A stretch of DNA of 64,000 nt from Turbatrix aceti. Its lineage: Eukaryota; Nematoda; Chromadorea; Rhabditida; Panagrolaimidae. Position numbers and translations under genes: made by a program. The DNA is taken from the NCBI GenBank assembly GCA_963969345.1, contig OZ017768.1:1838573-1902572 (forward strand). Direction: 5' to 3'. Below are positions 1 through 14,226 of this stretch, piece after piece; within the stretch, counting starts at the first letter, position 1, and every line of letters starts with the position of its first letter. The notes under the pieces were generated by a model, which worked only from the letters and a program-made list of their open reading frames with translations, did no database searches and was not told the origin of the DNA.

Positions 1-3000
1 AAACATTTTATAAAAAATAGACAAAAAATCTGAACTTCGGTATTCTGCGTTACACAAATTTTTGTTCGTCAGCGAACAGAAACTAATGAATGTTTATCAT
101 AAATACTGAATAAATTATGATTGAACACTGTGTTTTTTAACAGCCGAAAAAAACCTAAATTTTTTATTACCGGCAATTTTTTTAAACATGATGAAGATTT
201 GAAGCTTATAAATGAAAATCAACCTGATCTGCAACTTTTTTTTGGACACGACCGACTTATGCGATACGATTTTCGAAAACTGATTTATTACCCAGCTTTT
301 CGAAATTGTAACGCATAGTTCAGTTGTGTCGTTGAACAATAGAGCCGTGGAATCTGACCAGTCAACTAATCGTTGTAAAGGAAGAATACATGTATGACCG
401 ATGAAACAAAAAAGCGAATCTATGGTGTTTTTATGCACAAAGTGGGCGGAGATAATTTTCAGACGTTTTCGTCAACGGTGACTGGCACGATTAACTTGAA
501 AATGACTGTGTTGAACTTTTTTTTGGAGATACAGTATTTTGTGTAACACTTGTGCTGAAAATAAATAAAATATGTCTAACAAGTAAGCAAGGAAACAGTA
601 ATCAGTAAAACAACGGTAAATCAAGTACAGTGAGAAGTAATGTCTCTATATTTATATATTGGACAATTATTTATTATTTTTAAATAAAACAAACAAACAA
701 ACAGAGGTATGAACTCATTTTTTGTTGATTGATGTCGGAAAAACACAAATCCAACAAACACTAAAAGCACAATCACGAACAGTTTTAATTAATATTATTT
801 TTGCCGGAACTTTGGTTCTTGTTTTGTAACTTTTGATCAGGAACACTCGACAAATCAAATTGTGTGGCTTTATTCCTCAAACTCATAATTATTTTTGTCT
901 ATTTTTTCCATTATTTACTTTGCCTTTATTTTGTTCCAAATTTTCTGTTGATTTCTTACAAACAAAAAAATCATTTCTTATGTAATTTTCAATGGAGTCA
1001 GAGCCAGACCCCAAAATGTTGGGGGCCGGAGTGGACACTTTTATTTCATTTAATTTTTCACAAATTTGTTCTCGTTACAGTACATTCGAATCATTTTATG
1101 TATCAAAGATCATTTCTTGAGCGCGCTGGACATATTACAGCGATACAGTACCTGTCTGCCGATCTGCACGCTTTGTTTTTCTTTCGCACACGATTTCCCG
1201 GAATTCGTGGCTGGTAGTGACGATTGCGAGTGATGTTTCTGCACTTTTGCTGAATCACCATCGGAAGTCGCTCTCTCCTCTTTATTTTTTGTTTTGTGTA
1301 GCGAAAATAATAGCTTCCTCTTTCTTTCGCATCTCTCGATTGCATCATTTTCAGAGATCTACCGTATCTCGCATGGGATTTTTTTGTTCATCGATGCTTC
1401 AAAAATTTTTCAAAACTTACTGCTCGCTATTTCACTTTTTTTTTCGTAGCCAGGCGAGAGAGGTAAAGTCTGGTCTTATTTTCGCGTACTCAAAAGGTCA
1501 GAAAAAGTAATGGTCAGAAACTCAAAATGCCGAGCCAAGCAAACCTTACATTAGTTATGCATAAAATGGTAATGATGCTTTTGGAAGAAAGATCCTGTTG
1601 TCCGTAACCTTTAGTTTTGAAGTGCCAGATGTGATTGATCGATGATCGGTGATGAGTTAAAATTATCCGACAAATTTGAGTTTTTTTTTTCCAAAAAAAA
1701 TTTGATCAAAAAACTTCTGAAATACGTTTTTGAACCAAATTTTCTGTGTATTTTGTTGATCCCGGTTCTCGCAAAAAAAAATCTTTTAACAAATTTTTTT
1801 AAAAGAATTCAATAAAATCGTTTTTTTCAAATCGGCATAAACAAGACTGCTCCTCAATTTTTGTCCTGTACCTTTTACAAGTTTTCCCTCCTTTTTTGTT
1901 GCCGCCTGCCATAACGTCCCAAACAAATGGCTTCTCTATTTTTCCCTTCCATTCATGAACTTTTTATTTATTTTTCTTTTATGAAGAATCAAGCAAGCCC
2001 TGAAAAAGACTGCTTTTCCTCTTTTATGAATATTCATAATGATCGCGCACAAAAAATGATTGCTTTTTCATCGTTTCCCATTGTCTCGGGAATACGGTAT
2101 CTGCCTCGTCGGGTCCATCAGACAGTTTTTTTTCTTCCCTGCCTGATAGGCGGGGTCGGTATCTCTCTTTGGACGAAGGAAGGTGTGCAGAAAATGAAAA
2201 AAAAATGATCAGAAAGTGTGCAGCTTGCCGCTCGTCATTCGTCGTACCAGTCAGTCACTGTTTTTTTTCATATTTATTTCTGGCAGCTTCTTTTTTTTTA
2301 ACTGGATAGACAGACAGTCATCAGGTACGCGGCGGCACAGACTTGTATGAATCAACTGAGCTGCTGTCATGGGTTTTAGCCTGCTTCGTCTGAGGCAGAA
2401 ACGATCGGTACATAAATAGTGATGCGTTCGTGTACTGGCCGTTCTTTGTCTTGGACGACGGCTAAAAACGAGATACGGTTTAGTTTGTGTGTTTGCAAAT
2501 AAATATTTTTTATCATTCAACAATCAAATAAATAAATAAATATTTAGGTAAGTTGAACAAATACTAAATCTCTGATGCTCTTTTTTTCGTTTCAGAAAAA
2601 TCATAAATATAACGGATAAAAATGGATAAATTTGATAGGCCCGTAACAAAATGTATATGAGGATACCAGAGGGATAATCCCTAGATCTGAGACACCGTGC
2701 ATGCCATTGACGCACACTGTAAACCTTTTAATTTTCTAAATACATACACATTAGTTTTTTGTGTGTTTGTCAACGTTGATTCCAAAAACTGTAAAAAAGA
2801 CACTTTCACTAATAAAATAAATTTATCAGTATCAAAAACAAAGATTCAGTTTTTTGAAACTTTTATTTACTAAAATTTCTTTTAGCATTTTTTGTAGCTA
2901 AAATGTTGTCCAGGCCTGGGCACATTGGGGCCATCAAATCTGACCCAAATTTTTTTTAAACTTTGGGCAACATACATATTTTTTGTAATCAATAAGCTTT

Positions 3001-6000
3001 CGTTTTTTTCATGAGACCGATTTCGTATGCTCGTATCATTTCGTTTCACGTTGTGAGATGCAATAAAAATTGTTTCCCACAATTTTTGTAGTCCAAGCGA
3101 TGCTGTCAAATCGGAACAAACCAAAAATAGCGATGTGAAGGAACATTCGCGTTCCTCAAAAACTTTAGCCAGAATAAGTTTTTTTTTGGAAAATTTCAGA
3201 GATCTGTACTATACAGACATTGTCAATCGGATAACAGAAACTTCAAAATGACAAGTCGACCGTCGGTATTTACGTTGACAAACTACCGTAAATGCCCCCG
3301 GGCCGACTTTTCAGTTTGTCTTTTCAATTCGTGTTATCCCGTCGTCCGATTCTGTTCCTCCGGTCAACAACTGTTTTTGACGTTGACGTGTCAGGCACAG
3401 TGGCACGACAACGAAAACGACGACGGCAATAAAAGTGATGTAAGTTTTGTGAAGACAAAAAATGACAAAAAAATAAAGTGAATCCGCTTTTTTTCTTTTT
3501 TTTCACATGCACTGGATATCGCAGACTGCTGTATCAACGGACTGCTGTCAACTAAGCACGCGTCGACGGCGACGACGACGACGACGACGGCGCGCGTGCA
3601 GCGCTGCAATTACACGTCAAAGTCCATGTTTTTGCCCTGCCGTGGCCTGGCCTGGCCACGTATTTAGTATAGCTATGTACAATCAATCGAAATAAAGTTA
3701 ACTTTTCCCTTGTTTTCCACAGACGGTGATGCAATGATTTTTGAAGACTGGCTGGCACGTCGCAGATGTTTGTTGTGTTTGTTGAGCCAGTGACGTGTTG
3801 TACATATAAATATGATGCATACTGTGCTAACTTTGATGACAATAGCCTGCGTGCATCTACCTAGGATGCATCATAGTGTGAATGCACTTTTGCCTTTTTT
3901 GGTATTTTGAGCCATCTGGCATACATAGAGTGCTTTTAGATTATGCTTTTGATCCCTTTTTTGGTAAACTAAAGTTGAAAGTTTTTAAGATAAAGTTCCG
4001 ACCATTGGCAATTTTGGTGACAATTTTTGAACGACAACCGGAACATGATTTGAATAAAAAATTGGTCCTTGCCCTTCCTTGTCTGCCAGTCAAAAAAACT
4101 CTTGTGTTTTGTTTTTGGAATATTCTGACATGATTTTTGTCAGTTCAAAAAAATCATTTTTATATCAGTGTAAAAATGCTAACATTTTGATTTGCTAATG
4201 ACAGAAAAATCAATCCTATTTTTTTACTGTCGAATTTATTGAAAACAAATTTTAAAAAAAAATAACCGAGTTGCTATTCAAAATAACCCAAAAGTCACTT
4301 TTTTTGGTATTTTTTTGCAAAATGGCTCGTTTTATTTTGATGCTTCTAAACTTTTTTCAACGTCAAAAAAATTTTGAACTTTGTGGTTTCTAAAAATTTC
4401 ATTTGTTGAATTTTTTTATCGCTTTACCGCTTTGCGTGACCTAAAAAGTTGAATTTCTGCAATCCTGACGATCGGATGGACCGTGCAGCTAGCTATGCTC
4501 CCTACTTTTCAATAGCAGTGGCACCTGTCCAAAAAAAAGCATGTTTATCTGTATTGTCTTTGTCTTTCATCTGTTTTTATTATTTTTTATTTAGTATTTT
4601 ACCTCAGGTAAAGGCATGCATGCATTGCTTGGCAGAACGTAAAACTGTCTCGCTTACTTGAAAATCCAAAAAAACCCCTAACACAAGTGCCAGTCCCTTC
4701 GAACTGCCCTGCCATTCCAAGCATCACCCTTTTCATTGTTTTTTATACTTTTGAATAAGAAATAAAGAAAACAATGACGCAGTGGAGTGATAAAGTGACA
4801 CCAGGTCAGCCCCCTCTTATTTCCCAGGTATAATATTGTTGGCATTTACTATTCATACGCCGATGGGAAAATATTATGCGGTGTTACTTTTTTGTATTGT
4901 TTGCCTAAGACTTCTTCTTCTTCTGCTTCTCCGTTTTCTGTCTTTCTGGCAGACCCAGACGACCGCAGCGGCGATGGGGCCGGGTGTGAAAAGAAAAAAA
5001 AAGAAAACACCTACCTTTTTATAAGAACTGGGAAGAAAAGAGTGTGTCGATGACCTTTCCGGGGAAATAGGAGGGGGAGTGGATGGAGGTTGGTTTCCAT
5101 CGTTTTTGTCGAGGACCGGCTAAATGGAGCGATATTGAAGCTGTTTTTGGTTTTCAAGGGGTTTGTTTATAAAAGTTGCGTTCTTTGAAAAAAAATTCAT
5201 AAATATAATTTTTTACGTAAAAAATTAGCCAAAAATTTCCCCTGATCTTTAAAACCTTAATTTTTTACAGAAAAGTTGCAGCTTAATTTTTTTAAAATGC
5301 GAATCAAGTTTCACAATTGCCTTCTTTTTTACCGAAAAATTTCTGACTTTGGCATGAAATTTTTTTGTGTCAACAAAGAAAAACGTGCTAAATTCTTTCC
5401 TTTTCCTTCCTTGCCCCATTTGTAAGCGACAAGAGCGTCGGCGTCGGCGTCGGCGTGTCGAATGCAGGCGTGCTGGCTGGGCTAGGCTAGGCTTGCGTGG
5501 AACGAACACCTAATCAAATTGCCGCTCACTTCAAAAAGTTAGTTGGTACGTACTGCTTTTCACGCTTGTTTTTTAAATCATGTTTGTGCCGAACCTGATC
5601 TTGTACATAAGCAAATTTTTTTTTCGACTTTGAAAAAAAGTTTCAAATTCCTGTTGAAATTTCCAAAAAAAAAATCTAATTCATTTTAAAATTAAAAAAA
5701 CCTATAACAATCAGATTTTTGAGGTAATTTAGTTTTTTTAATAAAAAATTGCATTTGTTAATAAAAACCTTTTTTGCCGCCTTTCGCCTTTTTTGTGTTC
5801 AAATTTTGCCAAGTTTAAATTAAAATACAAAAACACAGAAAATATCACCTCGGCATTGTTTTTTGTCACTCTCACCTGACATCCCTGCATGACATGCAAA
5901 ATGGACTTGTGAACTTTTGAACAATTGAGTCGCTCTTTTTTGTATTCTTTCCTATTCTAAAAGTGGTTCACTTTCATTTTTCCATCTACGATATTTACGT

Positions 6001-6793
6001 GCAATGAAGTACAATTTCGAATGCAAATACCAAAACTTTGTTTTTCACGTGATTTCCGGCACTAAAAAATAGGCCATTGTTTTTTTCTAGGTTTTTATTA
6101 GTTCTACGATGAATTCTGTGTTTTAAAGTAGGCAAACATCAGGTACCCTTTTTTACCAGGTAATGTGATGTAACTTTGTAAAAAACTAGCGGCGTGAAGT
6201 TCTTTCTCTGTTTATGGGTACAAAAAAAGTAATCTACAATGTGGCTAAACCTGCTATAAATATTTGGCATGTCTGATCGAAGAACTAAAGTTTATTTGTT
6301 TTCACTGATTCAAAAAAAAGAAACTTCAAATTATTCAATCTTTTTTCGTCTGTTTATTTTGTTTGAAATTTGTTAAATGTAAAAAACTTGTTTAATCCTG
6401 ATCGAAATCATACTTACAAAAGTTATTCTAAAACAAAAGTTGATCTTTTGTTCATTGCATTTTAAGTTAGTGAACTTTTTTTAAACAATTTTTCAAGCAC
6501 AATAGTTTTCCCAAAAGAATTATAGTAAAAAACCTACACGTGCACCCAAAAAACAAAAAAAAACAAAAATAATTAATATAATAATGTTGTTCACATTTTT
6601 ATGTACAAAAATACACTTGTGCCTTTTTTGTGCCCCTTGCTTTGCATCTTACTCATTCGCGATCCGGTCCATTAACCGCCGTTTTTTTTCTCGTTAGCTT
6701 TTTTTTTCAATTACAGTGTTTTGACGTTCTACAAGGAAGCACACGGTAAAAAAACTTATTTAATTTGTTAAAATAGGGCAAAAAGTATTTAAC
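1..6793. other. AT-rich gene-less region
   Basis: No exon with a recognisable protein family is visible on either strand. The sequence is dominated by poly-A/poly-T runs and short pyrimidine tracts. Small islands of higher GC occur, such as a GAC/CGA triplet run at 3565-3600 and a GTCGGC triplet run at 5435-5460, but their open frames are short and low-complexity. Long open frames here begin at non-ATG codons or are rich in Phe/Lys, as expected from AT-rich noncoding DNA. It may hold upstream regulatory DNA of the Kir gene, but nothing in the sequence proves this. Confidence 0.6.
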
Positions 6794-8186
6794 AGCCACT
6801 CTGTGAGCTTTTTTATCAACAAGGTGGAGGGTCCGACACAGTGATTTCACTTTTATAAATGTTTTGTGCCGAAATGGTAGACACCTATGAGGAGGGTTCA
6901 AAATATTTTTATTTATTTTTTTAGAAGCCGGATTCTGGAGTTACGGCTTCTCACACCGTTTGACGTCAAATTTCAAAAATGCTTCCAAAATTCTGATTTT
7001 TGGTTTACAGGGGTATCTTGCCACGAGAAATCGACTGGTGTATTCAGATTTTTTTAAAAACACCTGTCCGTTCCGGAATTATCGATTTTGTTCACTTTTG
7101 CCTCATTTTGTGGCATTTTTTGGCTCCAGCATCCGTATTGCTCCGAGGAGTAAAGAAATGATTACGTAATATTAAAGCCCGTTTTTTTCTGCATCTGGCA
7201 TACCAAACCAAAAAATTTTCCTCCAACCATAATTTAGTGAAGTTGGCCCCTTTATGGCGTCAACTCGGTCAAAAACCGTGCAAAAGCGCGCGATTTCCCT
7301 CAACAGCCAAAAAAACAAGCGTGCGCGCGCATGCAAGGAGTCATGTTCAAAAAAACACCCTGAGGCCGATTTCTGTTTCTTATGCTAACGGTCAAATAGG
7401 TAGGCTTAAACATGTCCTAAAGTATGTATTAGGCTATTTGTGCTTTTTATCCGACAATTTTGCGCATTGCTACAACCGATAAAAAAACATGAAACTTCGA
7501 GATACTGTAACTTATTGCAAAATTATGCAATAAAGGGCGTAATTAGCTTAAAACAATCTTTGAGACATGCCTGATCATACCCAAGTGACCGTAAGCATAA
7601 AAAACAAAAATCGGCTTTAGGGTGTTTTTTTGAACATGACTCCTTGCATGCGCGTGCACGCTCGCGCGCGCTTGTTTTTTTGGCTGTTGAGGGAAATCGC
7701 GCGCTTTTACACGGTTTTTGACCGAGTTGACGCCATAAAGGGGCCAACTTCACTAAATTATGGTTGGAGGAAAATTTTTTGGTTTGGTATGCCAGATGCA
7801 GAAAAAAACGGGCTTTAATATTACGTAATCATTTCTTTACTCCTCGGAGCAATACGGATGCTGGAGCCAAAAAATGCCACAAAATGAGGAAAAAGTGAAC
7901 AAAATCGATAATTCCGGAACGGACAGGTGTTTTTAAAAAAATCTGAATACACCAGTCGATTTCTCGTGGCAAGATACCCCTGTAAACCAAAAATCAGAAT
8001 TTTGGAAGCATTTTTGAAATTTGACGTCAAACGGTGTGAGAAGCCGTAACTCCAGAATCCGGCTTCTAAAAATAAAAATAAAAATATTTTAAACCCTCCT
8101 CATAGGTGTCTACCATTTCGGCACGAAACATTTATAAAAGTGAAATCACTGTGTCGGCCGAAATAAAAAAGCTCACAGAGTGGCTG
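6794..8186. mobile_element. TTAA-flanked foldback (inverted-repeat) element, about 1.39 kb
   Basis: The sequence from about 6794 to 7425 reappears in reverse complement from about 8186 back to 7560, leaving a loop of roughly 130 bp. The outer ends are CAGCCACTCTGTGAGC and its complement, each preceded by TTAA (6790-6793 and 8187-8190). The arms are nearly identical: a 69-codon open frame is present in both (6960-7169 on +, 7821-8030 on -) with one residue changed. TTAA is the target of piggyBac-type and Sola3 transposases, so a non-autonomous element of such a type is plausible. TTAA is self-complementary, so it could instead be part of the terminal repeat. No transposase is encoded. Confidence 0.75.
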
Positions 8187-10325
8187 TTAAATCAATTTTC
8201 TACGTCAGAGCAGGTGTCCACGGTTGCATAGGTAAATTTTCCTACGTAAAAATGCCAATGAATAATTTTTTTGATGGAGAAAAACATTCTTTGCAGTAAT
8301 ATTCTTGTTTTTCGTTGCAATTAACGCTAAACGAGATAAATAGAGAAACAACAGAAATTAATTTTTTTGTTTTCATGTATTTATTTTTTTATCAGCGCGA
8401 ATCTTTTTCGGTGTGCTGTAAAATTGTATTATGCCATAATTATATCACCAATAAATGCAATTATGCTGGGTTGTATTTATCTAATGCAAACCCCCTTTCT
8501 CAAGTTCGTTTTCTGTTTCTCGACGTCGGCATTTTATGTAGACGTATTTAATTCTCTTACACGCATGTACAAAAATTAGAAAATGTCGTGGGCTGGTGAG
8601 AAAGCACACCTTCGACGATGCGGGGTTGGTAGTTTGTCGTTACGATATTTTGGGTTTGTACCGACAACTTATGCATGCTGCCGGAACAATTACGTGTCTT
8701 TCCGGATTTTTCGCACTTTTTTTGGGAGGATTGGCACCTTACCGGATTTTTCGCACTTTTTTGGATGGATTGGCATTTTTTGTGCAAACAAGAAATTTGG
8801 GATTGGTAATACTTTTTTTCTGAAATGTCATTCCTTTTTTCTTTACCGACACCAAAAATCTTCGGTAAAAAGTACAAAAAATAAACTTTCGTAAACCAAA
8901 GTTTAATTTGCCCACATTGTAACATTTTGTATCCATGGACTTTTTTTGTACTTTTACTGTCGTAATTTTATACAATTTTTACGCATCGCTAATGCATGAT
9001 TTCAAATATTTATTCCAGACAGTACAAACTCGTCTTTTGTGTTACATATATCTTATGTTCCCAGATGACAAAGTAAGGTCAGTGTACACTTTGGACTCAT
9101 CTAAGCTTGAGATTCTCAAGCTTGTTCACACCTTCCAACTTTTTTTCCCAGAACTTACCAGACTACGAAAACAAGTGTGCAGAAAAAAAACAATTTATTT
9201 AAATATCGTATGAAAAGTAATGTAAAAGTACAAAGCCCTTTCACATGTGTGCGCATGCGCATAACATTAGTAATTTCTTTAAGCCGGGTAAAAATATAAT
9301 ACTATTACATGAACGTAGCATGACTTATTATCTTGTTTTGTGAAAAGTATAATCGGGGTTAAAGTGGACTCGCAATTGTTTTTTGCATCACATTTTTTTT
9401 GTGCAAGATTTGGGATTGGTCGTCAGACACCTCCACGAGATATATTTTTTTGCGAAAAATTTTTGGCAACGTCACTTGCAAAAAATGACTAGGTGTGTAT
9501 TTGGCGGCACGTGATCCTGTAATTATCACGAAAAATGGGTGCAACTTACGAACATTTGTAAGGATTTTGTGCTTCGCTTATAGGGCGGACCATTCTATTT
9601 TATGCTTCATTTTCGTAAAAAAAATTATAAATCATATTTTTGTCCTTTTATCACTTTTCGATGAAGCCATAACAATTACGTGCTTTCACACTTTTTTATA
9701 AGCTTCTGGTGTTTGTATAAGCTCTTATCAGTAAACTATATAGCGTACAACAACGCCTTCCAGGTATTATAAAAATAAAAAAAGACATTACAGGTAACCA
9801 CTTCTCACCTTTCCCCAGTCCCCCGCTTTCTGTCTTGTTTTTTTTCTTATTTGCAATGTGAATCACTGACTGACTCTACTTCCGGTAGAAATATCAGCTA
9901 CCTTGCTAACATATACAGGTTAATGAGCCCTTTTGCTACCTTTTACCTTCTTTTTAGAATTCTTTTTTAATGTTAGGTTTCCCACCTTTTTTTAGATTTA
10001 CCTTGTAGGTGGGATGCTGTTTTTTTATTACATAACAACCCCCAAGAGATTAAAAATCATTGGCCAAAAGAAGCAGAGATTTGGAAATGTTAATCCTATT
10101 TTCACGTGTTATAAATTGAATAGGCAGGTAATTAGTCTGATTTGCACTCCTACAAACTCTACAGTAAGCCAAGGACATAGTCATAGGTGAGGTGCTGGAA
10201 TGACCTTTTTCAATTTTTTTTGTTGTTTGTTGCGAAAAAGTTACGAATTTGCAATAGAAACTGCTTATTTTACCCCAAACACCAGTTAAATTTTAGATAA
10301 GCGATAAAGTTTTCTTGAACGTTGC
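8187..10325. other. Gene-less AT-rich stretch
   Basis: No supported gene. A short tandem duplication lies at about 8699-8775, where a 42-bp segment containing GGATTTTTCGCACTTTTTTGG occurs twice. The rest is AT-rich unique-looking sequence. An open frame at 8935-9213 (+) has no recognisable similarity and no splice or polyadenylation context that would support it. Confidence 0.5.
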
Positions 10326-10545
10326 TTTTTAAAAAGAAAGTATATAACTTTACTTTTGTTTGAAGTAAGATTGCTTTTTTGGTGATAAAACATTACTTTT
10401 GCTAGGAGTAACGTTCACTTTTTGTCTCTAAAATGTTACTTTTGGTTTTACAGTCTGACGTGAAGTAACACTTTTATGCACTATTTTATTACTTTTGCCC
10501 GGAGTAACATCATTGTCCTTATTTTGTTACTTTCAAAAAACCTGA
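10326..10545 (+). repeat. GTTACTTTTG dispersed repeat, copy A
   Basis: This is one of at least eleven copies of a roughly 200-bp family in the window. Copies are made of alternating GTTACTTTTG and AGTAAC motifs spaced about 30-50 bp. The best conserved core reads GTTACTTTTGGTTTTACAGT, followed by a GTGAAGTAACAC block. Because GTTACT and AGTAAC are complementary, each copy can fold into several hairpins. No coding capacity is visible. A MITE or SINE-like origin is possible, but I could not define terminal repeats or target duplications. Confidence 0.75.
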
Positions 10546-11462
10546 TTGGTCAAGTTTTTGTGCATAACACTTTTTTCTCGAATTCATGATTTGTCCTTCA
10601 TTTGTCATTTTTGCTTACTGTAACATCGACAACTTGTCAGTATTACACTATTTCATCCTGAAACATTCGGCCTATGTTTTTCGCTTCTTATAAAAACGTC
10701 TGGACAACCATATTTTTTACCGTTCAGAGATTGAATCCCGAGTGCTGTTGTCTGTCTAAATATTTTAACTGTGTGTATACACAGATGAATGTCTCGTAAT
10801 GCCCACAATTCCTACTATTACCACGTGTGGATTAAGTAATTGACGTCAAAGGTAACGATTTTTAAATGGAGGTAAAAAAACATCCGTTACAGTACACACC
10901 TGGATAAACAATATGGGACACGCATGTACGTACCCTGTGCTTCCAGGTTTGTCTAATGAAGTTAACTTTTTATGAAAAGGCTATCCGTCAGCCAAGGACG
11001 TCAAAACATACCCTAACAACGACATTGCTTTCCTGGTACAGGTACCAGAAAAGTCAGTAGTAGTGTGGGAGGATTATCCATTATCCGTGGCGGTGTTGTG
11101 TGGTGTGCGTGAGACTGACTGACTTTGGTGTCTGTTGCCCCTACCCTCCGTTCATTATTTGTACCTTTAGTACGTATTTTTTGATATCCTCATCTGGTTG
11201 CAATAAATTGGGTCATAACGTTTCTATCATGATGGAATTCTCAAAGTCTGCTATACATTTACTATGTTTACCGATACAAAATATTTTATTATGTTTATTT
11301 TATGATGCTTTTTTTGATTTCTTGGTTTATAAATAACAAATTAAAAAACAATTTAGGTTTTTTCTTGAAACTTGTAAAGATTCAAAAACAGGTACACTGT
11401 TTGTTTGAAAAAGTGTATTATGTGAGATACACACGTTTGCAACCAAACGATGCGCTGTTGAC
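10546..11462. other. Gene-less spacer between repeat copies A and B
   Basis: AT-rich with a few short pyrimidine tracts. The open frame at 11100-11336 (+) is hydrophobic and unrelated to any family I recognise. I see no feature to support here. Confidence 0.4.
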
Positions 11463-11690
11463 AAAGGTAACATGAACGATGTCACTATTATGTTACTTTT
11501 GTTTAAAGTAAAATTCCTAAAACATTACTTTTGGTAAATGCATAACATTCACTTTTTGTCACTGAAGTGTTACTTTTGGTTTTACAGGCTATACTGAAGT
11601 AACACTTTTTTTTTACTATTTTATTACTTTCGAAAGAAGTAGCATGTGGCCTTTGTTCTTATTATGTTACTTTTAGAAATCTGAAATTTT
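11463..11690 (+). repeat. GTTACTTTTG dispersed repeat, copy B
   Basis: Same family and orientation as the copy at 10326, with the conserved GTTACTTTTGGTTTTACAG core at about 11570-11590 followed by a GAAGTAACAC block. Differences from copy A are scattered substitutions, indicating independent old copies rather than a recent duplication. Confidence 0.7.
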
Positions 11691-14104
11691 TATGCTCAAC
11701 ACTTTTTTTTTATCCCGTCTCACACATTTCTTGGACGTAAAACAGATAAATATAATAAATTATGCTTTTTTTCAGTTCACATACTTTTTTTACCCTCTAA
11801 AACCAATAAACGGAAAGAATAATTTAAAATCTTAATCTCCCATCTGTTGGATTATTCTTTTCTTTTTTTTCATTTTACACTTTGTCAGCTTCAAATGTCT
11901 GACTAATAAGAGTTACTTCTCTCTTTTTTCTTCATATAATTTCAAAAAATCATCATTATCATTATTTAACCTCTTATCCAATTTTTTGTATATTCCGTCG
12001 TCAGACTTGGCTGTTGCTTCAATATGCCATGGCGGCGTTCTAATTTTTTGCTTAATCTCATTCCCACATTACGTCTTCAATAGGGGGCTGACTCGCCCTT
12101 CTTCTTCTCTCTTTTTTGTTCTACCCTAAGGCACGGCAGTGTATGTACATACTATACGTACTTGCTCCTTTGTGAGTCAAAAAATCCATCCACACCCTCC
12201 TCCCGTTGGTCTCTTTGCCGGCTTCAGCTGCTTTTCACGTCGTCCCCTTCTATTCTGACTTGTCCACGATGGAAGCAACTGTAAAATAATATAATAGTTC
12301 AAACCACTTAATCCTCCATTTTCTCACTCCTACGGCACCTAATCTTTCTATTCTTATTTTTTCTTTGTTTCTGAAGAATTCTTTGTTGTTATCACTCAAG
12401 TTACAGACTCATGGTTGGCAGACTCATTAGTTCACTTGTATCTAAATAAATACATAATTATGGTCTAATAAGTCATGTCGATATTTGTGCGTTTTTTGTA
12501 TTGTTGGTAATTTGTGAATGAGTTGCATTGTTTGCACGTGTTTATCCTAATGTTAAGACATGGGGATGTTAGATTTGCGTATGTTATTTTTTAGAAAGAT
12601 TTTGTGATTCCTAAAAGTGCAAGTAACTTATGAACACTTTCGCGCGCAAAAATGTATTTAAAAAAATTTTTGTATATTTCTTCATTTTCTGTCAAGCACT
12701 CATTTTTTTCGCCTAAATTGCAAAAAAAACAAGGAACGAATATTTATTCCTTCCTCTAAACAAGGCCAAAAAATTTGTGAGTTAATGAACAATTTTATTT
12801 CCTCGAATAATTTGGTGCAAAATGAAAGAATGAATAATATCAATCAGTTAAACTCCCCTCCCGGCGCTCTTTTTTGTCTGTCTTCCATTTTCCTACTTCA
12901 TCAGCAGTTTGGCGCTTGCTTTTCCGTTAATCAATGCACTCTACAGGCTCATCGATGCCATCCATTTACAAAATATGCATGTACGTGCCACACCCTAGAT
13001 CTAAGAATAAAGTATTTTTGCTACACTTTTTTTTGGAAATGGGGAAAAAAATTTTTTAATTTAGCATTTTTTTACGTGTGATATCATAATTCATGAATTT
13101 ATGCATATTCGGAGCACCCTGAAATTATTTTGTGTTTTGGAAGGGCTAATTATGGTTGAGACGTTTTGAAAGTCTGGCCTGATCGTGCTTGTTATCCTCA
13201 AAAATTTTTCAGCTGTACAATTTCAAAAAAATAGTTTTTTTTGCAGACATTATAAAAACTTAGTTTAAAACCCCGTTTTTTTTAACATAAATTTTTCTTC
13301 AAGTTTAAATTAAATATTCTGATTAAAAGTTGACCAAAGATTGATCTTTTTTACCCAACTTTTTTTTCATGTCACTTTAAAATGCAATGAAACTTTTATT
13401 TCTGCTAAATGAAGTTTCCCTCCGGTTTGCAAGCCCTTTTTGATAAATTAGTTTCTGATCCCCCACTTCACAATTTTTTTAGATTCCAACAGTGTTTTTT
13501 CGTTCCTGTAACGCAACCATTCCGGAAGAGATCTTTAATGTCCAGTCTGTTCAAAACACGGCCCCAATGATGTTATTGAAATTTCAAATCGATGCTAATT
13601 ATAACAAGTTGATCATGCTAGTTAGACAAAAAATTTTAAAGTGCCTGCAATTGTTTTTTTTGTTGTTTTATTTGTGAACGAACAAAAAAACCACTACTTT
13701 CCCACTTTTTTTCTGTTTGTTTTAAAATTGTGCTAAAATGAATGGCTACATGGTTACCTTGCTCCGACATCTCCAAATCCGACTATGATGTACGAAGAAG
13801 ACACTTCACGGAAATAATACCTTATTTACTGTTCATACCTTTTTTAAGCACTTGTTCTTGACGTCCTAAATCCACCTTTGAGCTAGTATATCCCTTTTGA
13901 GCTTGCCGAGGCTTTGACTTTTGCTTTTTTTGTTGGGATTTAGGAAGGAGGCACGAGGTGCCGTCAGTCGCGGGTGCAAACGGTTGTCGTTTGGACATTT
14001 TTTTCAATTTTGTTTAGGAACGAACGTGAACATACTTTACTTTACGCGATATAACTAAATATTATGTTCATGTTTAACAAAAAACAAACAACACTCGATC
14101 AGTT
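11691..14104. other. Gene-less AT-rich stretch
   Basis: No supported coding exon. The open frames at 12785-13081 (+), 13492-13677 (+) and 13822-14007 (-) are not recognisable and lack convincing starts. Nothing further is seen. Confidence 0.45.
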
Positions 14105-14226
14105 AAAAGTAACAATGCGAATAGTACGCTTTTATGTTACTTTTGAAGGACGTAAGATTGTTTGTTTGACGCTAAAATATTACTTTTGATAAAAGTAACA
14201 TTCAAGTTTTGTCATTATTTTGTTAC
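14105..14226 (+). repeat. GTTACTTTTG repeat, copy C, left half (interrupted)
   Basis: The left half of a family copy stops at TTTTGTTAC (about 14218-14226). Its continuation, TTTTGTTTTACAGTCTGA, lies 2.58 kb away from about 16812, so the two tandem units at 14227-16811 were inserted into an existing copy. Confidence 0.75.

Noticed and set aside
6960..8030. Twin 69-codon frames as a duplicated gene pair
   Set aside because: They are the two arms of one inverted-repeat element, and the conservation covers noncoding parts equally.
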